The notes under the pieces were generated by a model. It was given only the letters and a program-made list of their open reading frames with translations, was not told the origin of the DNA and did no database searches. DNA of 64,000 nt from Caulobacter sp. (GTDB lineage Bacteria > Pseudomonadota > Alphaproteobacteria > Caulobacterales > Caulobacteraceae). The DNA is taken from positions 254,465 through 318,464 of the forward strand of contig JAGHZU010000003.1 of the NCBI GenBank assembly GCA_017745235.1. The letters run 5' to 3'. The stretch's first letter is position 1. The number at the start of each line of letters is the position of its first letter. Below are positions 57,388 to 64,000 of this stretch, piece after piece. A program made the position numbers and the translations under genes.

Positions 57388-58608
57388 TCAGGCCTGTTCC
57401 ATCTTGTTATGCGCCTTGGCCAGGATCGTATCGGCGTTGGCGATGAACTTCTTCACGTTGCGCGCAGCCTGGCGGATGCGGTGCTCGTTTTCGACCAGGC
57501 CGATGCGCACATAGCCCTCGCCATACTCGCCGAAGCCGATGCCCGGAGCCACGGCGACGCCGGCCTCTTCGATCAGCAGACGCGAGAACAGCATCGAGCC
57601 GGCGCTTTCGAACTGTTCGGGGATCTTGGCCCAGGCGAACATCGAGGCCGGCGGATTGGGGATGTCCCATCCCGCGCGCTTCATCGACGACACCAGGGTG
57701 TCGCGGCGGCTCTTGTAGATGGCGCGGATCTCGTCGACGCAGTCCTGCGGCCCGTTCAGGGCCGCGGCGGCGGCCACCTGCACCGGGGTGTAGGCGCCGT
57801 AGTCCAGATAGGACTTCACGCGGGCCAGGGCCGCGCAGATGCGGGCGTTGCCGACCACCATGCCTACGCGCCAGCCGGCCATGGCGTAGGTCTTCGACAG
57901 GGAATTGACCTCGACGGCGATGTCCTTGGCGCCTTCGACCTGGAGGATCGACGGCGGCGGGTTGTTCTCGAAGTAGATCTCGCCATAGGCGACGTCGCTG
58001 ATGACCAGGAGCTCGTGCTTCTTGGCCAGGGCGACCGCGTCCTTGTAGAAGTCCAGATCGACCCACTGCGCCGTCGGGTTGGACGGATAGGACAGGATCA
58101 GCACGCTGGCCGGCGGCACCGAGTGCTTGGCCGCACGGCTGATGTTGGAGAGGTACTGCTCGGGCGACAGGGCCGGCACGTGGCGGATCACGCCCCCGGC
58201 CATGATGAAGCCGAAGGCGTGGATCGGATAGGCCGGGTTGGGGCAAATGATGACGTCGCCGGGAGCCGTCAGGGCCTGAGCCAGGTTGGCGAAGCCTTCC
58301 TTGGAGCCCAAGGTGGCGATCACTTCGGTGTCGGGGTTCAGCTTCACGCCGAACCGGCGGCCATAGTAGCCGGCCATCGCCTTGCGCAGGCCGGGAATGC
58401 CCTTGGACGCCGAATAGCGGCCAGCCTTGGGGTCGCGGGCGGTCTCGATCAGCTTGTCGACGATGTGCTGCGGCGTGGGCATGTCAGGATTGCCCATGCC
58501 GAAGTCGATGATGTCCGTGCCCTCGGCGCGCAGGCGCGCCTTGATCTTGTTCACCTCCTCGAAGACGTAGGGAGGCAGGCGGCGGATACGGTGGAAATCG
58601 GAGGTCAT
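57388..58608 (-). CDS. LL-diaminopimelate aminotransferase-like / AlaC-type class I aminotransferase
   Basis: DFGMGNPDMPTPQHIVDKLIE...VIATLGSKEGFANLAQALTAPGDVIICPNPAYPIHAFGFIMAGG...VNSLSKTYAMAGWRVGMVVGN. Confidence 0.93.
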   Translation of the reverse strand: MTSDFHRIRRLPPYVFEEVNKIKARLRAEGTDIIDFGMGNPDMPTPQHIVDKLIETARDPKAGRYSASKGIPGLRKAMAGYYGRRFGVKLNPDTEVIATLGSKEGFANLAQALTAPGDVIICPNPAYPIHAFGFIMAGGVIRHVPALSPEQYLSNISRAAKHSVPPASVLILSYPSNPTAQWVDLDFYKDAVALAKKHELLVISDVAYGEIYFENNPPPSILQVEGAKDIAVEVNSLSKTYAMAGWRVGMVVGNARICAALARVKSYLDYGAYTPVQVAAAAALNGPQDCVDEIRAIYKSRRDTLVSSMKRAGWDIPNPPASMFAWAKIPEQFESAGSMLFSRLLIEEAGVAVAPGIGFGEYGEGYVRIGLVENEHRIRQAARNVKKFIANADTILAKAHNKMEQA

Positions 58609-58718
58609 GGAATAGCTCTTTGCGCCGCTACGGCGCGCCGGGAGCGGAGGTCGGGCATGGATAGACCCCGAGCGGGGCATAGCCAAGCCAGTTACGGGAA
58701 TTTTATGCCTCCGTCGCC

Positions 58719-59168
58719 CTATTGGGGCTTGGACGGAGGCGCGGTAGCTCGGTCGCGCGCCGCCTTTGCGAAGGCTTCGGTCGCGGCGCGGTCGGCGTCG
58801 GTGGGGACTTCGGGCGCGGGGGCCTTGGCCACCTTGCGGGCGGTCGAGGCGTAGCCTTCGGTGTCCGACAGGGTCCAGGTGTTCGGCGCGGTGTCGCGAC
58901 GCAGCTTGTCGGCCGCGATCTTCTCGGCGCCGACAGCCTTCTTGAACTCGACCGGCGTGCGTACGTCGGTCGGAATGGCCGGGATTTCGGCGAAAGTCGG
59001 CCGGCGGGCGTGGCGGGATTCCTTCGCCGCGGCGTTCGCCTCGGCGGCCACGGGCGAGCTGGGATCGGCCGGCGGCGGCGTGAACGGCGATGCGCAGGCG
59101 GCTAGGCTCAGGGCCATGCCGCTGACCAGTACGCCGAGACGTGCGATTTTGCCGGTTTCGTCGTTCAT
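58719..59168 (-). CDS. putative lipoprotein
   Basis: MNDETGKIARLGVLVSGMALSLAACASPFTPPPADPSSPVAAEANAAAKESRHARRPTFAEIPAIPTDVRTPVEFKKAVGAEK...; lipobox LAAC. Confidence 0.8.
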   Translation of the reverse strand: MNDETGKIARLGVLVSGMALSLAACASPFTPPPADPSSPVAAEANAAAKESRHARRPTFAEIPAIPTDVRTPVEFKKAVGAEKIAADKLRRDTAPNTWTLSDTEGYASTARKVAKAPAPEVPTDADRAATEAFAKAARDRATAPPSKPQ

Positions 59169-59284
59169 CTTGTCTCTGGTCTTATGCGATGATCGCGACG
59201 AGCGAAAGGCCATCCGCGCCGCCAAGGCCAGATGAACGCCTGATCGCAGGACGAGTTCGCGCAGACAAAGGTGGAAGGAAGCCC

Positions 59285-61303
59285 ATGGCCACGACCGAAA
59301 CCGCCCCCAAGCCCCGCAGGAAGGCCGCGCCCAAGGCCACAGCGAAGGCCAAGGCGTCGGCGAAGGCCACCGCGGACAAGACCGAAAAGCCCTCCCCTGC
59401 CGCCGCAAAGGCCAAGCCCAAGGTCGCCCGCCCCGAATCACCGCCGCCTGAGCGCCCTGCCCCCGAGGCTCCGGGCTTCGAGGGGATCGGCGCCCAGAAC
59501 TTCGAGGCGTTCCTCTCGCCCGACCAACGCAAGATGGTCGAGACCCTGTCGGCCAATCTCGCCCGGGCCGCCATCACCGCCCAAGGCGCGATCGCCGAGG
59601 CCGCCCTGCGCCAGGCCGACCGGCCGGCGGCCCTCAATCCCGACCCGTTCCACGTCGGCCCCGCCCTGAACGAAGTGATGACCAGCCTGGCGTCCCAGCC
59701 AGACCGGCTGCTGCGCGCCCAGGCCGACCTCTTCAGCCGCTATATGGATCTGTGGCAGTCGGCCGCCCGCCGCATGACGGGCGAGCCCAGCCACCCTGTC
59801 GTGGCCCCCGCCGCCGGCGACAAGCGCTTCAGCGACCCCGACTGGGCCGCCAATCCGATGTTCGACATGATGAAGCAGAGCTACCTGCTGTCGTCGAACT
59901 GGCTGAACGAGCTGGTCTCGCAGGCCGAGGGCGTGGATCCCGCCTCCAAGCGCCGGGTGGAGTTCTTCACCAAGATGCTGACCGACGCGTTCTCGCCGTC
60001 GAACTTCCTGATCTCCAACCCCGCCGCCCTGCGCGAGGTGATGGAGAGCCAGGGCGAGAGCCTGGTGCGCGGGATGGAGAACTTCGCCGCCGACCTGGAA
60101 CGCGGCGGCGGCCAGCTGGCGATCAGCCAGACGGACCTGGCCAAGTTCAAGGTCGGCGAGAACGTCGCCACCGCCCCCGGCAAGGTGGTCTACCAGAACG
60201 ACATCCTGCAGTTGCTGCAGTTCGCTCCGACCACCGACAAGGTGCGTGAAGTACCGCTGCTGATCTTCCCGCCCTGGATCAACAAGTTCTACATCCTGGA
60301 CCTGCGCCCGGAGAACTCGATGATCCGCTGGCTGACCGGCCAGGGCTTCACGGTGTTCGTCGCCTCGTGGGTCAATCCCGACAGCCGGCAGGCCGACAAG
60401 ACCTTCGAGGACTACATGTTCGAAGGTGTCTACGACGCCACCCAGCAGGTCATGACCCAGGCGGGCGTCGATAAGGTCAACACCGTCGGCTATTGCATCG
60501 GAGGCACCCTGCTTTCCTGCGCCCTGGCCCATATGGCCGCCAAGGGCGACAGCCGGATCAACTCGGCCACCTTCTTCGCCGCCCAGCAGGACTTCTCCGA
60601 AGCGGGCGATCTCTTGCTGTTCACCAACGAGGAATGGCTGAAGACGATCGAGGAGCAGATCGACCGCCAGGGCGGATACCTGCCCAGCCAGTCGATGGCC
60701 GACACGTTCAACAGCCTGCGCGGCAACGACCTGATCTGGTCGTTCTTCATCAACAACTACCTGATGGGCAAGGAGCCCCGGCCGTTCGACCTTCTGTTCT
60801 GGAACGCCGACCAGACGCGCATGCCCAAGGCCCTGCACCTGTTCTATCTGCGCAATTTCTACAAGGACAACAGCCTGACCAAGGGCCGCCTGACGCTGGG
60901 CGGCGAGGAACTGGACCTGTCGCAGGTGAAAATCCCGATCTACGTCCAGTCCTCCAAGGATGATCACATCGCCCCCTATCGCAGCGTCTATCGCGGCGCG
61001 CGGGCGTTCGGCGGGCCGGTGACCTTCACCATGGCCGGCTCGGGCCACATCGCCGGCGTGATCAACCATCCCGACGCCAACAAGTATCAGCACTGGACCA
61101 ACGACCATCTGCCCGGCTCGGTCGAGGGGTGGCGCGCCGGGGCGGTGGAGCACCCTGGCTCTTGGTGGCCGCACTGGGCCGAATGGCTGCGGGCGAAGTC
61201 GGGCAAGGAAGTCCCCGCCCGCGACCCGGCCAAGGGCCCGCTGAAGCCGATCGAGGACGCCCCCGGCAGCTTCGTGCGCGTGCGCTCGAACCCGGCGGCC
61301 TGA
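59285..61303 (+). CDS. phaC: class I poly(R)-hydroxyalkanoic acid synthase
   Basis: REVPLLIFPPWINKFYILDLRPENSMIRWLTGQGFTVFVASWVNPDSRQADKTFEDYMFEG...VNTVGYCIGGTLLSCALAHMAAKGD (PhaC lipase-like box GYCIGG) with an N-terminal Lys/Ala/Pro-rich extension. Confidence 0.97.
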   Translation: MATTETAPKPRRKAAPKATAKAKASAKATADKTEKPSPAAAKAKPKVARPESPPPERPAPEAPGFEGIGAQNFEAFLSPDQRKMVETLSANLARAAITAQGAIAEAALRQADRPAALNPDPFHVGPALNEVMTSLASQPDRLLRAQADLFSRYMDLWQSAARRMTGEPSHPVVAPAAGDKRFSDPDWAANPMFDMMKQSYLLSSNWLNELVSQAEGVDPASKRRVEFFTKMLTDAFSPSNFLISNPAALREVMESQGESLVRGMENFAADLERGGGQLAISQTDLAKFKVGENVATAPGKVVYQNDILQLLQFAPTTDKVREVPLLIFPPWINKFYILDLRPENSMIRWLTGQGFTVFVASWVNPDSRQADKTFEDYMFEGVYDATQQVMTQAGVDKVNTVGYCIGGTLLSCALAHMAAKGDSRINSATFFAAQQDFSEAGDLLLFTNEEWLKTIEEQIDRQGGYLPSQSMADTFNSLRGNDLIWSFFINNYLMGKEPRPFDLLFWNADQTRMPKALHLFYLRNFYKDNSLTKGRLTLGGEELDLSQVKIPIYVQSSKDDHIAPYRSVYRGARAFGGPVTFTMAGSGHIAGVINHPDANKYQHWTNDHLPGSVEGWRAGAVEHPGSWWPHWAEWLRAKSGKEVPARDPAKGPLKPIEDAPGSFVRVRSNPAA

Positions 61304-61306
61304 GCC

Positions 61307-61687
61307 TCAGATCTCGCCCACCGCGTAGGCCAGCTCGAACGGAGCGGCGTCGGCCGTCTCGATCAGCGGCCGCACGCGCTCCAGATGCTCGGTGAAGCGA
61401 ACGTCCTTGCTGAAGCGCTGGGCGGCCTCGGCGCTTTCGAACACGGTGACCAGCACCAGCATGCCGGCCGCCCGCGACTTGAACAGTCGGCCGCCGCGCA
61501 GCCCGTCGACCTGACCGCGCAGGCGGGCGTGCTGGGACAGCTGCAAGGCCACGAACGTCTCGAAGCACTCCGGACGCGGCTTGATGACACTGATGCTGAT
61601 CGCCGGCTGGGCCGGCGCCTTGGCCGGCTCGGACTCCAACGCCATGGCGGCGACGACAGTGGCCAGGTCCGGAACGACGAGATCCAT
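61307..61687 (-). CDS. antibiotic biosynthesis monooxygenase-like (dimeric alpha/beta barrel) protein
   Basis: [81 protein letters not shown]; divergent from soxR. Confidence 0.7.
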   Translation of the reverse strand: MDLVVPDLATVVAAMALESEPAKAPAQPAISISVIKPRPECFETFVALQLSQHARLRGQVDGLRGGRLFKSRAAGMLVLVTVFESAEAAQRFSKDVRFTEHLERVRPLIETADAAPFELAYAVGEI

Positions 61688-61737
61688 GGGGAATGCTCCT
61701 TGGGGGTGTTGCGACGAAAGGAGCCCTTCGTCTAAAA

Positions 61738-61755
61738 CCTCAACCAAAGTTGAGG
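61738..61755. promoter_or_regulatory. SoxR box (18-bp palindrome) between soxR and the divergent monooxygenase gene
   Basis: CCTCAACCAAAGTTGAGG, 9 nt upstream of the soxR ATG; matches the known CCTCAAG-TTAA-CTTGAGG style of SoxR site. Confidence 0.85.
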
Positions 61756-61764
61756 TCAAGCGCC

Positions 61765-62256
61765 ATGTCGAAGTCCGATGACGGTCTCGCCGATTTCACC
61801 TGCCCGGGCGCCCGGACCCTCAGCGTTGGCGAGGTGGCCCGGCGCAGCGGCGTGGCCGTCTCGACGCTGCACTTCTACGAAGCCAAGGGGTTGATCCGCA
61901 GCCTGCGCACCGAAGGCAACCAGCGGCGCTATCCGCGCGGCGTCCTGCGCCGGGTGGCCGTCATCAAGGTCGCCCAGAGGACCGGCATCCCCCTGGCCAC
62001 AATCCAGTCGGCCCTGGCCGCCCTGCCTGAGGGCCGCGCGCCCAACGCCGAGGACTGGGCGGGGCTGTCCCAGGCCTGGCGAGAGGAACTGGACGACCGC
62101 ATCCGCCGCCTCACGCAACTCCGGGAGCAGTTGGACCAGTGCATCGGTTGCGGGTGCCTGTCGCTGAAGGCGTGCCCGCTGCGCAATCCCGGCGACGTGT
62201 TAGGCGCCCGGGGTCCCGGTCCCCGCCTGCTGGATCCCAAGATGAGCGACGACTGA
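61765..62256 (+). CDS. soxR: redox-sensitive MerR-family activator SoxR
   Basis: [66 protein letters not shown]...[22 protein letters not shown]: MerR HTH and the [2Fe-2S] [12 protein letters not shown] motif. Confidence 0.97.
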   Translation: MSKSDDGLADFTCPGARTLSVGEVARRSGVAVSTLHFYEAKGLIRSLRTEGNQRRYPRGVLRRVAVIKVAQRTGIPLATIQSALAALPEGRAPNAEDWAGLSQAWREELDDRIRRLTQLREQLDQCIGCGCLSLKACPLRNPGDVLGARGPGPRLLDPKMSDD

Positions 62257-62321
62257 ACTCACCAGCTTGACGATCGGCGTTCGCCCAAAACTCGCCCGGA
62301 TCGTGGTGGAGCTTTCCAACC

Positions 62322-62945
62322 ATGAAGGGACTCAGCCGGCGAACGACCCTGGGGTTGCTGGCCGTCGCGCCGGTGATGGGCGCGGCGGGTTCGAGCCCGT
62401 CGCCAAAAGGGCGCCAACTGGCCGAAGCCGCGCGCCGGCAAGTGGGCGTGACCACCCGGTATGACGCCAGCTACCGTTCGCTGGACTATCCCAACGGCGA
62501 CGTACTGCGCACCACGGGGGTCTGCGCTGACGTGCTGGTGCGCGCCGCCCGCGACGCCTGGAAGGTGGACCTGCAGCAGCGGGTGCACGAGGACATGGAA
62601 CGGGCTTTCTCGGCCTATCCGTCCAGAAAGGTCTGGGGGTTAAAGGCGCCGGACGCCAATATCGATCACCGGCGGGTGCTCAATCTCGAGACCTACATGA
62701 CCCGGCAAGGCGCCCTGCTCTCCCGCGCCCCGGCCAAGGCTTCGGGCGACAGCTTCGACGACCTCCAGCCCGGCGACGTCCTGACCTGGCGTGTCTGGGG
62801 CCCCGGCAGCCCGCACATGGGCGTGGTGTGCGAGGGCCCGAACCACCCCCGCGTCGTCCACAACATCGGCTGGGGCGCGCGCGAGGAGCCGCTGTGGATG
62901 TTCAAGCTGCACACGCCCGTCGCGCACTATCGCTGGCGGGCGTGA
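62322..62945 (+). CDS. DUF1287 domain-containing protein
   Basis: QLAEAARRQVGVTTRYDASYRSLDYPNGDVLRTTGVCADVLVRAARDAWKVDLQQRVHEDM...KAPDANIDHRRVLNLETYMTRQG...FDDLQPGDVLTWRV...HMGVVCE. Confidence 0.93.
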   Translation: MKGLSRRTTLGLLAVAPVMGAAGSSPSPKGRQLAEAARRQVGVTTRYDASYRSLDYPNGDVLRTTGVCADVLVRAARDAWKVDLQQRVHEDMERAFSAYPSRKVWGLKAPDANIDHRRVLNLETYMTRQGALLSRAPAKASGDSFDDLQPGDVLTWRVWGPGSPHMGVVCEGPNHPRVVHNIGWGAREEPLWMFKLHTPVAHYRWRA

Positions 62946-62952
62946 CGCCTGC

Positions 62953-63900
62953 CTAAAGCCCGGCGTTTTCCTTCAGGCCCAGCATCAGGTTCAGGTTCTG
63001 GACCGCCGCGCCGGACGCGCCCTTGCCCAGATTGTCCAGCAGGGCCACCAGGCGGGCCTGGCCGGCGCTCTCCGAGCCGAACACGAACAGCTTCAGGCGG
63101 TTGGTGCCGTTCAGCCCTTCCGGATCCAGCGTCGTCAGGTTCTTGCACTCCTGCAGCGACGCCACCTCGACAAAGGCCTCGCGCTCGTAATGGTCGTGCA
63201 GCACTTCGTGGATCTGGTTGATCGACACGTTGCCGTTCAGCATCGACAGGTGCAGCGGCAGCTCCACCAGCATGCCCTGGGCGTAGCGCCCGACGGCCGG
63301 GGTGAAGATCGGACGGGTCAGCAGGCCGCCGTGCGACTGGATTTCTGGCACGTGCTTGTGGGTCAGGCCCAGCGCATAGATGCGGTACGGGACCTTGGTG
63401 TAGTTGGGCGAGCTCTCATCCTCGAACTCGGCGATCATCGCCTTGCCGCCACCGGTGTAGCCCGAGACGGCGTTGAACGAGATCGGGAGATCCGGGGCGA
63501 TGATGTCGGCGGAGACCAGCGGACGCACCAGGGCGATGGCGCCCGTCGCGTAGCAGCCGGGGTTCGACACGCGGGTCGAGCTGGCCACCTGGCTGCGCTG
63601 GGTCTGATCCAGCTCGGGGAAGCCGTAGGTCCAGCCCGAGGCGGTGCGGTGGGCGGTCGAGGCGTCGATCACCTTGACCTTGGGATTGTCGATCAGGGCC
63701 ACGGCCTCGCGGGCCGCGTCGTCGGGCAGGCACAGAACCACCGCATCGGCGGCGTTCAGCATGGCCTTGCGGGCTTCGGGGTCCTTGCGCTTGTCGGGAT
63801 CGATCGAGACCAACTGCAGGTCCTTGCGGCCAACCAGCCGCTCGCGGATCTGAAGGCCGGTGGTGCCGGCTTCGCCGTCGATGAAGACTTTGGGGGTCAT
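62953..63900 (-). CDS. argC: N-acetyl-gamma-glutamyl-phosphate reductase
   Basis: [97 protein letters not shown]...[19 protein letters not shown]: type 2 ArgC. Confidence 0.97.
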   Translation of the reverse strand: MTPKVFIDGEAGTTGLQIRERLVGRKDLQLVSIDPDKRKDPEARKAMLNAADAVVLCLPDDAAREAVALIDNPKVKVIDASTAHRTASGWTYGFPELDQTQRSQVASSTRVSNPGCYATGAIALVRPLVSADIIAPDLPISFNAVSGYTGGGKAMIAEFEDESSPNYTKVPYRIYALGLTHKHVPEIQSHGGLLTRPIFTPAVGRYAQGMLVELPLHLSMLNGNVSINQIHEVLHDHYEREAFVEVASLQECKNLTTLDPEGLNGTNRLKLFVFGSESAGQARLVALLDNLGKGASGAAVQNLNLMLGLKENAGL

Positions 63901-63935
63901 GGACAATCCCAATCAGGCAGGAACTTGAGACCAAG

Positions 63936-63968
63936 AAAAAGGGCGCTTCGGCCGAACCGAAGCGCCCT
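63936..63968 (-). terminator. intrinsic terminator of the gene upstream of argC (minus strand)
   Basis: Hairpin AGGGCGCTTCGG-CCGAA-CCGAAGCGCCCT; on the minus strand the stem is followed by TTTTTCTTGG. Confidence 0.8.
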
Positions 63969-64000
63969 CTTCCAAACGCGTACGAACCGCGCTTAGCGCT

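Noticed and set aside
57337-58854. 505-aa plus-strand ORF over the aminotransferase
   Set aside because: Antisense shadow; no recognisable domain.
59438-61174. 578-aa minus-strand ORF over phaC
   Set aside because: Antisense shadow ORF; PhaC has all diagnostic motifs.
1-64000. CRISPR array, rRNA or IS-element with terminal repeats
   Set aside because: No regularly spaced short direct repeats, rRNA sequence or transposase was recognised on reading; only one site-specific recombinase was found.

Overview
GC-rich alphaproteobacterial chromosomal window that looks Caulobacter-like by gene content and synteny (inference, no database search was run). From left to right: (1) a partial GntR regulator, then a remnant of an integrative/plasmid-type element at ~0.57-6.4 kb (XRE regulator, two DUF736 genes plus an inverted, decayed third copy, ArdC-like antirestriction protein, ParB-like protein; no relaxase seen); (2) an acyl-CoA catabolic cluster (CoA transferase, acetoacetate-decarboxylase family, acyl-CoA dehydrogenase, 3-hydroxyacyl-CoA dehydrogenase); (3) a MscS-cNMP channel, a winged-helix/ATPase regulator, several paralogous AraC regulators and a propeller histidine kinase with a NarL-type response regulator; (4) a bo3-type quinol oxidase operon in which subunits I and III (CyoB and CyoC) form one continuous ORF; (5) a catalase-family gene next to a compact RiPP-type operon: a DUF2282 Cys-containing precursor with signal peptide, a DUF692/MNIO enzyme, a DUF2063 partner and a DoxX protein. 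This matches a bufferin-like metallophore system and is the strongest candidate for a notable system here; (6) a YdeP-type molybdoenzyme with fdhD, moeA and an unknown gene; (7) an MdtNOP-like efflux cluster with AraC regulator and Na+/H+ antiporter; (8) an accessory stretch with a Tat-type vanadium haloperoxidase-like protein and a large serine recombinase whose 3' end runs antisense into tRNA-Arg; (9) a housekeeping block: tRNAs (Arg, Pro, 2x Glu), recJ, class I and class II FBPases, hom, aminotransferase, phaC, soxR with its palindrome, argC. No CRISPR array or rRNA was seen.
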